A DNA stretch of 64,000 nucleotides from Microbacterium sp. H1-D42 (GTDB taxonomy: Bacteria; Actinomycetota; Actinomycetes; Actinomycetales; Microbacteriaceae). The notes beneath the pieces were generated by a model. It had not been told where the DNA came from. It ran no database searches and saw nothing but the letters and a program-made list of their open reading frames with translations. Shown here piece by piece: positions 43,651 to 54,405 of this stretch. The translations under genes were made by a program, and so were the position numbers. The stretch lies in assembly GCF_022637555.1 (NCBI RefSeq), contig NZ_CP093342.1, positions 2,232,001-2,296,000 of the forward strand, given 5' to 3'. Numbering within the stretch: the first letter of the stretch is position 1; every line of letters begins with the position of its first letter.

Positions 43651-44870
43651 CCTCGGTGATCCTCGCCCTCAACGCTGAGGATGCGTCGATGCTGGCATCC
43701 GACCTCGAGCTCGAAGGCGTCGATGTCCACGTCATCGCCCCTGAAGCGCTCGATGGCACCTCGCTCGCCGGTCACGACGCCGTGCTGCTCAGTCCGAGCC
43801 GCGCGGTGCTCACCCCTGACCTGGTCAGCGCGTGCGACCGTGCCGGCGTGCGGGTGATCCCAGTCGGCACAGCGGATTCGCGCATCGCGTCGCGTTTCGG
43901 ACTGCCCGCCCCACTGCCGTACGACACGCCCGCCTGGCGCATCGTGCAGGCGCTGACGGAGAGCCCTTCGGTCGCGCCGGACGCTGACACCGGGCGAAGG
44001 CCCTCTCGCGTGATCGCCGTCTGGGGGCCGCACGGGGCACCAGGGCGCACGACGCTCGCGATCCAGCTGGCGGTCGAGCTGACACGCGCCGGGCGGCGCA
44101 CCGCGCTCGTCGACGCCGACAGTGTCGCGCCGTCGGTGGCATTGCAGCTCGGTCTCGGCGACGAATCACCTGGGCTCGCGGCCGCGTGCCGTCGTGCGGA
44201 ACTCGGCAGTCTCGATGTCGCCGAGCTCTCGCGCCTGGCAACGGCGGTGGAGACCTCCGGCGGCACGATCGATGTGCTGGGCGGCCTGAACCGTCCAGCA
44301 CGATGGCCCGAGCTCACTGCCGGACGCCTGCGCACGACCCTGGCAGTCTGCCGCGACTGGCTCGATGAGACCGTCGTCGATGTCGCCGCGGCATTCGACG
44401 AGGATGACGACCCGCTCGATCCGGTCCCGACCGCCAGACATGCAGCAACGGCCGCAGCGCTGCTGGAGGCCGACGAGGTCGTGGCGGTGCTGTCGGCCGA
44501 TCCGCTCGGTGTGAGCCGCTTCTTGCGCGGGCACGCCGAGCTGCGACATCTCATCGGCGGCACTCCCGTCACCGTCATCGCCAACCGAGTGCGACCAGGG
44601 CCGCTCGGAATCGACGCGCGAGGTCAGGTGCGCCGCACACTCGACCGGTTCGCCGGCATCGACGACGTCGCTTTCCTGCCGTACGATCAGCGCGCGGCGG
44701 ATGCGGCGGCGCTGCACGCCAGGGCGATCGCCGACGTCGCACCCCGTTCGCAGCTCGTCTCGGCCGTGCGCCGGATCGCCTCGAGCCTCGGCACGCGCGC
44801 ACAGGCGCGCGAGCAGGTCACTGCCGGTAGCTCGACAGGAAGTTCCCGAGCCGCTCGACGGCCTCGCTGA
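43647..44870 (+). CDS. MinD/CpaE-like P-loop ATPase with variant Walker A
   Basis: A 407-residue protein. It has an N-terminal receiver-like or CpaE-type segment (about 1-110, including ASDLELEGVDVHVIAPE), then a MinD/ParA fold beginning VIAVWGPHGAPGRTTLAIQL near residue 125. It continues with LVDADSVAPSV (Walker A' Asp) and a C-terminal VTVIANRVRPGPLG. Both lysines of the deviant Walker A (KGGxGKT) are replaced (HGAPGRT), so ATP use may be altered. The ATG overlaps the SAF gene stop (ATGA). The 3' end overlaps the convergent aminotransferase gene by 53 bp. Confidence 0.8.
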   Translation: MTSVILALNAEDASMLASDLELEGVDVHVIAPEALDGTSLAGHDAVLLSPSRAVLTPDLVSACDRAGVRVIPVGTADSRIASRFGLPAPLPYDTPAWRIVQALTESPSVAPDADTGRRPSRVIAVWGPHGAPGRTTLAIQLAVELTRAGRRTALVDADSVAPSVALQLGLGDESPGLAAACRRAELGSLDVAELSRLATAVETSGGTIDVLGGLNRPARWPELTAGRLRTTLAVCRDWLDETVVDVAAAFDEDDDPLDPVPTARHAATAAALLEADEVVAVLSADPLGVSRFLRGHAELRHLIGGTPVTVIANRVRPGPLGIDARGQVRRTLDRFAGIDDVAFLPYDQRAADAAALHARAIADVAPRSQLVSAVRRIASSLGTRAQAREQVTAGSSTGSSRAARRPR

Positions 44871-46041
44871 GCACCCTGGCCTCGGGCAGAGTCACGACGC
44901 GCAGGTGATCCGGGGTCGGCCAGTTGAAGCCGGTGCCCTGCACGAGCAGGATCTTCTCCGACACCAGCAGATCATAGACGAGCTTCTCGTCGTCGCGGAT
45001 CTCGTGCACGTTCGGGTCGAGTTTCGGGAACGCGTACAGCGCGCCTTCGGGCTTGACACAGCTGACCCCCGGGATCGCCTCCAGACCCTTCCACGCGATG
45101 TCGCGCTGCTCATGCAGGCGCCCCGATGGCCCGATGAGCGCATCGATGGACTGAACACCACCCAGCGCCGCCTGCACGGCGTGCTGGGCGGGCACATTCG
45201 GGCACAGCCTCGTCGAGGCCAGCAGCGTGATCCCCTCGAGGAATCCCTTGGCGTGCGATTTCGGTCCGGTGATCACGAGCCAGCCGGAGCGATAGCCGGC
45301 GACTCGGTACGTCTTCGACAGTCCGTTGAAGGTGAGGCACAGCAGGTCCGGCGCGAGGGTGGCGGTGGGGATGTGCTCGGCACCGTCGAACAGGATGCGA
45401 TCGTAGATCTCGTCCGAGAGCAGCAGCAGCTGATTCTCGCGCGCGATCTGCACGATGCCCTCGAGCACCTCGCGTGAGTACACCGCCCCGGTGGGGTTGT
45501 TCGGGTTGATGATGACGATGGCCTTCGTCTGCGGCGTCACCTTCGAGCGGATGTCCTCGAGGTCGGGCTGCCAGCCGTTCTCCTCGTCGCACAGGTAGTG
45601 CACAGGCGTTCCACCCGCGAGCGAGGTCATCGCCGTCCACAGCGGATAGTCCGGCGCAGGGATGAGCACCTCGTCACCCTGGTCGAGCAGCGCCTGCATG
45701 ACCATGGTGATCAGCTCGGAGACGCCGTTGCCGAGATAGACGTCATCGGGATCGAAGCGCGGGAAGTCCGGGGTCTCCTCATAGCGGCTCACCACGGCGC
45801 GCCGTGCCGAGATCACGCCCTTGCTGTCGCTGTAGCCGTGGGCGCTGGGCAGCGCGGCCAGCATGTCGCGGACAATCTGGTGCGGCGCCTCGAACCCGAA
45901 GATCGCCGGGTTGCCCGTGTTCAGCTTGAGGATCTGATGACCCTCGGACTCCAGTCGCGCCGCCTCGACCAGTGCCTTGCCTCGGATCTCGTAGAGAACG
46001 TTCTTCAGCTTGGAGGACTGGTCCAGTGTGCGGCGGGTCAT
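44818..46041 (-). CDS. PLP-dependent aminotransferase, alanine/valine type (AlaA/AlaT-like)
   Basis: A 407-residue class I aminotransferase. The N-terminus LKNVLYEIRGKALVEAARLE and NTGNPAIFGFE match AlaA/YfbQ alanine aminotransferases. NPNNPTGAVYS is followed by the PLP lysine in FNGLSKTYRVAGYRSGW and the substrate Arg near the C-terminus (HLRVVTLP). It most likely interconverts pyruvate and alanine with glutamate. TATCCT lies 6 bases before ATG 46041, and a GC hairpin sits directly behind it. Confidence 0.9.
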   Translation of the reverse strand: MTRRTLDQSSKLKNVLYEIRGKALVEAARLESEGHQILKLNTGNPAIFGFEAPHQIVRDMLAALPSAHGYSDSKGVISARRAVVSRYEETPDFPRFDPDDVYLGNGVSELITMVMQALLDQGDEVLIPAPDYPLWTAMTSLAGGTPVHYLCDEENGWQPDLEDIRSKVTPQTKAIVIINPNNPTGAVYSREVLEGIVQIARENQLLLLSDEIYDRILFDGAEHIPTATLAPDLLCLTFNGLSKTYRVAGYRSGWLVITGPKSHAKGFLEGITLLASTRLCPNVPAQHAVQAALGGVQSIDALIGPSGRLHEQRDIAWKGLEAIPGVSCVKPEGALYAFPKLDPNVHEIRDDEKLVYDLLVSEKILLVQGTGFNWPTPDHLRVVTLPEARVLSEAVERLGNFLSSYRQ

Positions 46042-46047
46042 GCGCCA

Positions 46048-46053
46048 AGGATA
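46048..46053 (-). promoter_or_regulatory. Putative -10 element (TATCCT) of the aminotransferase gene
   Basis: TATCCT read leftward, 6 bases before the ATG at 46041. Confidence 0.45.
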
Positions 46054-46075
46054 CCGGGGCGCATGGGCGCCCCGG
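46054..46075 (-). terminator. GC hairpin after secA
   Basis: A perfect 9-bp stem (CCGGGGCGC / GCGCCCCGG) with a 4-base loop, about 20 bases after the secA stop and abutting the -10 of the next gene. It has no T tract. Confidence 0.5.
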
Positions 46076-46092
46076 TCCACTCGGCAGCCGGC

Positions 46093-48867
<2,775 letters not shown>

Positions 48868-49022
48868 GGATGTCTCCCTTGGGTATTCGGTCCAGCACAA
48901 GGATCTGCGCCGAAACATGCTTTGCCATGTTACCGGCCTGTGACAAGTGGATGCTGTGCACGAGCGAGTTCGACGACGCTGAGCGCGAACGGACTCGCCG
49001 ATTCGAATGATCGCACCCCGGC

Positions 49023-49054
49023 GCATTTCCGCCTACGTGTATACATAGAAATGC
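49023..49054. promoter_or_regulatory. Inverted repeat in the padR promoter region
   Basis: Arms GCATTTC (49023-49029) and GAAATGC (49048-49054) flank 18 bases that contain the palindrome TGTATACA. It lies 27 bases upstream of the padR ATG, a usual position for an autoregulatory operator. Confidence 0.4.
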
Positions 49055-49081
49055 AATACCGGGAAACGATCGGAGTGCTTC

Positions 49082-49675
49082 ATGTCCGTCCGCCAGAGCC
49101 TGCTCGCCATCCTCGATCAGGGCCCGTGCTACGGCTATCAGCTGCGCGCCGAGTTCGACCGACGCACCGGATCCACCTGGCCGCTGAACGTCGGTCAGAT
49201 CTACAACACGCTCGAACGACTCGAGCGCGACGGCCTGGTCGTCAAGGGCGACACCGACGACCACGGTCACGTGTATCACCAGATCACGGAAGCCGGGCGC
49301 ATCGAGGTGAGGGCATGGCTGGACTCCCCCGTGCTCAGACAGTCCGGCACCCGCGATGAGCTGGCCATCAAGCTGGCCGTCGCGGCAACCCTGCCGGGGG
49401 TCGATGTCGCGTCGGTGATCCACCACCAGCGCGAGGCATCGCTCACCCAACTGCAGGAATTGAACCGCGCGAACGACGGCGGCGCCGATCCGGACGGCGC
49501 GGAGGACCTGGCCCGGTCGCTGGTGGTCGACTCGATGATCTTCGCCGTGCAGGCAGAAGTGCGCTGGCTCGATCACATCGAGCAGCGGTTGACCACCCAC
49601 CCGCACCACGCCATGGGACTTGAGCTGTCCACCGAGCGACCCAAGCGCGGTCGTCCGGCGAAGGTGCACTCCTGA
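49082..49675 (+). CDS. PadR-family transcriptional regulator
   Basis: A 197-residue regulator with the PadR winged helix. It begins VRQSLLAILDQGPCYGYQLR, followed by WPLNVGQIYNTLERLERDGLV (recognition helix and wing) and a C-terminal Vir-like dimerisation helix. It ends in RPKRGRPAKVHS, an AT-hook-like basic tail. PadR proteins usually repress a linked efflux or stress operon; the next gene in the same direction, 104 bp on, encodes the TPM-related coiled-coil protein. Divergent from secA. Confidence 0.88.
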   Translation: MSVRQSLLAILDQGPCYGYQLRAEFDRRTGSTWPLNVGQIYNTLERLERDGLVVKGDTDDHGHVYHQITEAGRIEVRAWLDSPVLRQSGTRDELAIKLAVAATLPGVDVASVIHHQREASLTQLQELNRANDGGADPDGAEDLARSLVVDSMIFAVQAEVRWLDHIEQRLTTHPHHAMGLELSTERPKRGRPAKVHS

Positions 49676-49767
49676 CCGCCCTCGCCCACGGTGGCGGCAG
49701 AGCAGAGATGCGCCCGCTGTTCGCCGCAGGCGCATCGGATGCACAGCGCAGCCTGAGACTGCGACCG

Positions 49768-49773
49768 TAGGAT
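49768..49773 (+). promoter_or_regulatory. Putative -10 element (TAGGAT) of the coiled-coil gene
   Basis: TAGGAT lies exactly 6 bases before the ATG at 49780. Confidence 0.45.
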
Positions 49774-49779
49774 CGAGGA

Positions 49780-51111
49780 ATGGCCGGATTCTGGGGCAAA
49801 CGCAAACGTGAGCAGGAAGCGCTGGCGGCGCAGGACTCGGGTCTCGCGCGCCACGCCGAGAAGGCGCTTGTCGCCGCGGATGAGCGCATCCGCACGACAG
49901 CCGATGAGCTCGCCTTCGCCCAGGCCGAGCTCGGCGAGTCGCTGACCGCCGATCTGAAGGCGGCGCTCGACGGCGTGCGCACCCACCTGCGCGAGGCGTT
50001 CCAGTTGCATCAGCTGAACCACGACGAGATCCCGGACACCGCTGAGGAGCTGCGCACCCGCAACGCGCGCATCCTGCAGCTGTGCGAGTGGGCAGAGGGC
50101 CTGCTCGACGAGAAGACCGGCGCGCTCGCAGAGGTGGTCGCGAAGGTGCGTCGCGCCCCCGAGGTCATGGCCCAGGTCCGAGCGGATGCTGAGGCGCTGG
50201 CAGCCCGCGTGCCGCAGGCACGTGCCGCGGTCGAGCGTCTCGCCTCTCGGTACTCCGAGACGGCGATGCGGCGGATCGCGTCGGCCGGCGACGAATCCGA
50301 GCAGCTGATCGCCTTCGCCACCCACGGTGCCGATGTCTCAGAACGCCGGCGTGCCGCCAAGCAGAACGAAGAGGCCAACCTGGCGCTCGAGACCGCGACC
50401 GAGGCCGTACGTCGTGCCGGAGCGATCCTCGACGCTGTCGAGGACTTCGAGATCGAGGCCCTGCGCGCCGAGTCGACCCTGGCCGATGTCGTGGCAGACT
50501 CCCGCGGCGACATCGTCGCGGCCCGCAATGCCCCGCAGGTGCCGGAGGTCGTCGCCGCGACCGCTGAGCTGGAAGCGGCGCTCCGTGAGCTGACCCCGGC
50601 CGCCGAGCGCAACGATCCGTTCACCGAGCTGAGTCGCCTGCGCGCCGCGAACACCGCCCTGGATGCGGCCATCGACAAGGCGAACTACCGAGCCCAGCAT
50701 CCACTCCCCTCGCTCGAGCACGTGCAGCACGCCATCGACGACGCCGATCGTCAACTCGGCGTCGCCCGGGGTCTGATCGCCGGACACCGCGGCTGGATCG
50801 GCGCCGACGCGCGCACCCGGCTCGCCGAGGCGGAGCGGCTGCGCGTGGATCTGCCGGCGCTGCTGCCGGCGGAAGACACCCGTGAGCAGGCGCTCTCGTC
50901 CGCCCGTCGAGTGGCCCAGCTGGCATCCGAGGCTCTGCAGCTCGCGCAGCGCGACATCGACTCCTCCCGCCCGCAGGACCAGAACTGGGGTGGCGGCGGA
51001 GGACAGGGCTGGGGTCCGGGTGGACGTCGTGGCGGTGGCGGCAGCGACATCGTCAGCGGTGTGCTCGGCGGCCTCGTGATCGGCAGCATCCTCGACGGCA
51101 TCTTCGACTGA
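49780..51111 (+). CDS. Cytosolic coiled-coil protein homologous to the C-terminal part of the TPM-domain protein
   Basis: A 443-residue, mostly helical, Ala/Glu/Arg-rich protein with no signal peptide or clear membrane segment. It starts MAGFWGKRKREQEAL. Several blocks align with the TPM protein at 177-2204: ALVxADxxI, ELxFAxAxxG, EAFxLxQxxxDEIxDT, RNARILQLCE vs RIIQLCDE, LLDxxT, and near the end RGWIGADARTRLAEAE vs RGTIGSTARTRLSQAE. Both then pass through a Gly-rich stretch to a short hydrophobic glycine motif (VLGGLVIGSILDG here). The TPM domain and membrane anchor are missing. No known function. Starts 6 bases after a -10-like TAGGAT. Confidence 0.8.
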   Translation: MAGFWGKRKREQEALAAQDSGLARHAEKALVAADERIRTTADELAFAQAELGESLTADLKAALDGVRTHLREAFQLHQLNHDEIPDTAEELRTRNARILQLCEWAEGLLDEKTGALAEVVAKVRRAPEVMAQVRADAEALAARVPQARAAVERLASRYSETAMRRIASAGDESEQLIAFATHGADVSERRRAAKQNEEANLALETATEAVRRAGAILDAVEDFEIEALRAESTLADVVADSRGDIVAARNAPQVPEVVAATAELEAALRELTPAAERNDPFTELSRLRAANTALDAAIDKANYRAQHPLPSLEHVQHAIDDADRQLGVARGLIAGHRGWIGADARTRLAEAERLRVDLPALLPAEDTREQALSSARRVAQLASEALQLAQRDIDSSRPQDQNWGGGGGQGWGPGGRRGGGGSDIVSGVLGGLVIGSILDGIFD

Positions 51112-51122
51112 CATCCACACGT

Positions 51123-51162
51123 GAGAGGCGCCCTCCCCGTTCATTCGGGAAGGGCGCCTCTC
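51123..51162. terminator. Bidirectional terminator, coiled-coil gene / hpf
   Basis: A 12-bp perfect stem (GAGAGGCGCCCT / AGGGCGCCTCTC), extendable by several further pairs, between convergent genes. Confidence 0.8.
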
Positions 51163-51174
51163 ATCGTTGTCGGG

Positions 51175-51831
51175 TCAGGACGCGAGCGCCTCAGCGGGCG
51201 GAGCCGCGGTCGTCAGCGAGATGACGCCGTAGTCCCAGCCCTTGCGGCGGTACACGACGCTCGGGTGGTCGCTGCGGGCGTCGACGAACAGGAAGAAGTC
51301 GTGTCCGACCAGTTCCATGCGGTCGACGGCCTCTTCGACCGTCATCCACTCCGCATCGAAGTTCTTGGTTCGGATGACCACCGGGGAGTAGTCCTCCTCG
51401 TCGTCGGTCTGCACGGGGATGGCCCCGGTGGCGACAGCCTGCAGCACGTCGGCGGATGCTGGCTGCACGTCGATTCCGGCCAGCGCTCCGCTGCCCTTCT
51501 CGAAGTGCGCACCGCGGCCCTGGTTGCGGGCGTCGATGCGCTTCTCCTTGGCTCGACGCAGCTGTTCGGCGAGCTTGTCGAGAGCCATGTCGAGGGCTGC
51601 GAACTTGTCGGGATCGATCGCCTCTGCCCTGATCACCGGCCCCTTGCCGAGCAGCGTGAGCTCGACCGTCTCGTCGGGCAATCGCCCGTTGCGATAGGCA
51701 CGGTGAGTGACCTTGACCTCCAGTCGCATGGCTCGCGGTGCGAGCGTCTGGATACGGGCCGTCTTCTCCTCGACAACCGTCCGGAACCGATCGGAGATGC
51801 TCACTCCGACGCCGACGATGCTCGTTTCCAT
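51175..51831 (-). CDS. hpf: Ribosome hibernation-promoting factor, long form
   Basis: A 218-residue long HPF. It has an N-terminal S30AE/YfiA domain (METSIVGVGVSISDRFRTVV to about residue 110), a charged linker, and the C-terminal dimerisation domain (EWMTVEEAVDRMELVGHDFFLF...). Long forms pair ribosomes into 100S dimers during starvation. ATG 51831 follows AAGGAGG by 5 bases; a GTG at 51834 is too close to it. The gene lies in the comF-hpf-secA order typical of actinobacteria, but with two foreign genes before secA. Confidence 0.93.
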   Translation of the reverse strand: METSIVGVGVSISDRFRTVVEEKTARIQTLAPRAMRLEVKVTHRAYRNGRLPDETVELTLLGKGPVIRAEAIDPDKFAALDMALDKLAEQLRRAKEKRIDARNQGRGAHFEKGSGALAGIDVQPASADVLQAVATGAIPVQTDDEEDYSPVVIRTKNFDAEWMTVEEAVDRMELVGHDFFLFVDARSDHPSVVYRRKGWDYGVISLTTAAPPAEALAS

Positions 51832-51944
51832 CACTGCCTCCTTGTCCCGGTCCTCCCGGCCAAGGGCGGACCGTGGTCGCCTTGTGACCCCCTACGCTAG
51901 TCGCCGAATGGGCGGATGTCACTACCTTCGGGCCGTGTCTTTCC

Positions 51945-52607
51945 TCAGGTACTCACAGTGACTTCGGAGGCGCCGAGATGACGCGGAGTGGCTGCGAGCG
52001 TGACGGCGCAGATCGGCTGCAGCCCGGCCGCGCGCAGCGCCCGCGCAGCCTCGTCCAGCGTCGCACCGGTCGTGAGCACATCATCGACGATCACGACTCT
52101 GGCATCCCGTGGGAGTGTGCGCCGAGCGCGCATGCTGCCTGCGACGTTGCGTGCACGCGCGTCGCGGCCGAGACCGCGCTGGTCGCCGGTGCGGCGTGCC
52201 GCGACCAGCATCCGCTGTGAGCGCTGCGCGGCCCGGCGCACGAGCAGCTCCGGCACGCGGTAACCTCGGCGCCGGAATGCCGCCCTGCTCGTCGGCACCG
52301 GCACGATGACAGCCCCTGACGCCACCTCGTCGAGGATGTCCTCCATGGCGGCGCCCAGCGGTCGGGCGAGCATCGTCGCGCCGTCCTCCTTGAGACGTCG
52401 GATGCTGCGCGCCACCACGCCCTCGTAGACGAGCGCCGCATGGACGGGAAGCCCCTGTGGGGTCGTCAGACGCTGCGGTCTCGGCGCGAACAGCATCCGA
52501 CATTCGGCGCACAGCAGCGTGCCAGGGTGGTCGCAGCCAGGGCACGTCGCGGCCAGCAGGAACGCGAGCGCCTCGCGTGCGAGCCGCAGCCAGTGATCCG
52601 TGCGCAT
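51945..52607 (-). CDS. comF: ComF-family phosphoribosyltransferase-like protein
   Basis: A 220-residue protein with an N-terminal zinc-binding CPGC...CAEC motif and a C-terminal PRTase fold with VVIVDDVLTTGATLDEA (the PRPP-binding loop). ComF proteins aid DNA uptake or single-strand DNA handling in competent bacteria; in actinobacteria the role is uncertain. ATG 52607 gives the zinc motif near residue 22. Between lpqB and hpf as in Mycobacterium. Confidence 0.88.
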   Translation of the reverse strand: MRTDHWLRLAREALAFLLAATCPGCDHPGTLLCAECRMLFAPRPQRLTTPQGLPVHAALVYEGVVARSIRRLKEDGATMLARPLGAAMEDILDEVASGAVIVPVPTSRAAFRRRGYRVPELLVRRAAQRSQRMLVAARRTGDQRGLGRDARARNVAGSMRARRTLPRDARVVIVDDVLTTGATLDEAARALRAAGLQPICAVTLAATPRHLGASEVTVST

Positions 52608-52698
52608 CCGTCGATCGTGCCGCACGACGCGCACCGCACAGAGGCTCGAGCCCACCATCTGTGCAGAACCTGACTTCTGCGCCTGATGTGCAGGGCGG

Positions 52699-54405
52699 TC
52701 AGTATCCGGCGCGCGTGCCGAGCACGACCACGTCGTCCACGGCCTTCTGCCACGAGGATCCGCGCTGCGCATAGACTGCGCCGTCGGCCGACAGCACGCG
52801 CAGCCCTGTGCTGGTGCGCGCGCCGGCGAGCGCGGTGGCATCCGTCGGCGCCGGTGACGCTGACCACGGCCCGCCGATCACGTAGGTCGTGAGGGTCGGG
52901 TCGGGGTCGGCGGACAGCACAGCCACGGAGTCCGAGCCGACCCATGAGAGGCCGCGGGCAGGGCCGTCGAGCACCGCGATCTCGGGAGTCTCCTGGCCGA
53001 GAGCTGTCGGCAGACCTTCGTCGTCGCGGATGATCGCGGCCACGACCAGCAGGTGCTGACCGCCGGACGTGACGATCGCGGCGACCCGTGCGCCATCGGC
53101 CGACACGCGCACATGGCTGATCGCGTCGGCCTCCGGCCACGCATCCGCGATCTGGTGTCCGACGACAGCCGGCGTCCACGCCTTGATCTGGGCCGGTTCG
53201 CCGGACGGCACCGACCAGATGTACCCGAACGGATCCAGCGACGGAGTGATCAGTCCCGCTCTGCCGTCCACCTGATCGCCGGCACCGTCGCTCACCGCCC
53301 AGACATGCCCGTCGGTCAACTGCACGGCGGCGAGCCGCGCATCCAGGGACATGTCGATCGACCTGATGGGTGTGGAGATCTTCGCGATCTGCTGCGTGAG
53401 GCCAGGCACCGGCGTGATCTCGCCGGCCGACGCCGTGCCGAAGGTCGCGCCGTCGTACACGAGCACGCCCGGATCGACGATCACCGGCTCGATCGCCACG
53501 GTGTCTGCGGGCAGCGGCGAGCCGTCCACGACGAATTGCACCTCGGCGACACCGGCGCCGGCCAGGCTCGCCTCCAGCTGCGTGCGCATTCGCGCCAACA
53601 CAGTGGATGAGGTGGACAGCGCCGTGCGAGTGAGTGAGACCGAAGCCACCTGGGCTGGATCGATCGGCACCGCGTCGCCGACCAGCGAGACATCTGCCGG
53701 GAAGGCCGTCTGCACCGCAGGCGCGAGCCAGTCGCTCGGCACACCGGAGACCAGCGCCCTGGCGACCGTGGTGGCCATCGCGGTGCCTCGAGGGAACCAG
53801 CGCACATCGGGAACCAGGTGCGTCCAGGTCTTGTCGAAGTACTTCAGCGAGAACTTCTCGTAGACCTTGCTGAACGTGTCGATGTCGAGGGTGATGCCAT
53901 CCTTCGCCTCCGAGATGCGCCACTCTCCGCCGGGATCGCGCGCAAGCCGGTACGTCGCCTTGGCGGTGCCGACGCCGGCGCTGTACTCCCCCTCGGCACT
54001 CACACCGGCGATCTGGTCGAGCTGCACCTTCACCTCGGCCCGAGTGGCCTTCTCGTCATCCGCGTCGACGCTGGGGTCGAAATCGCGATCCAGCACCGAG
54101 GAGTCGATCGCGACTCCGACATCCGGATCCCAGTCGTGCGAGAAGTCCTCGGTGAGGAACTTGCGCGCGATCTCCCAGTTGTTCGCCGGTGTCATCGATG
54201 CTTCCAGGAAACCGGCGACGATCGCCTCGGGTCCGGCGCCGGGTTCTGGGTCCCTGGCGATCGGGGTGAAGTCAGGCAGCTCGATGTCGCCGCCGATGGG
54301 CAGGCCCGCCTGCGGCGGGCCAGAGGTGGGCAGGCCTGTGCATCCCGCCAGCAGCAGCGCTGCCGCGGCGAGGGCGAGAACGCGGATGCCCGCACGCAGC
54401 TTCAT
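52699..54405 (-). CDS. lpqB: Lipoprotein LpqB
   Basis: A 568-residue lipoprotein: lipobox LLAGC with Cys22, an N-terminal domain (about 60-190), a GerMN domain (about 205-320) and a C-terminal beta-propeller-like region with repeated DG[AH]V strands. LpqB modulates signalling by the MtrB kinase in actinobacteria. The ATG overlaps the mtrB stop (ATGA), so the three-gene mtrA-mtrB-lpqB unit is co-translated. Confidence 0.94.
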   Translation of the reverse strand: MKLRAGIRVLALAAAALLLAGCTGLPTSGPPQAGLPIGGDIELPDFTPIARDPEPGAGPEAIVAGFLEASMTPANNWEIARKFLTEDFSHDWDPDVGVAIDSSVLDRDFDPSVDADDEKATRAEVKVQLDQIAGVSAEGEYSAGVGTAKATYRLARDPGGEWRISEAKDGITLDIDTFSKVYEKFSLKYFDKTWTHLVPDVRWFPRGTAMATTVARALVSGVPSDWLAPAVQTAFPADVSLVGDAVPIDPAQVASVSLTRTALSTSSTVLARMRTQLEASLAGAGVAEVQFVVDGSPLPADTVAIEPVIVDPGVLVYDGATFGTASAGEITPVPGLTQQIAKISTPIRSIDMSLDARLAAVQLTDGHVWAVSDGAGDQVDGRAGLITPSLDPFGYIWSVPSGEPAQIKAWTPAVVGHQIADAWPEADAISHVRVSADGARVAAIVTSGGQHLLVVAAIIRDDEGLPTALGQETPEIAVLDGPARGLSWVGSDSVAVLSADPDPTLTTYVIGGPWSASPAPTDATALAGARTSTGLRVLSADGAVYAQRGSSWQKAVDDVVVLGTRAGY

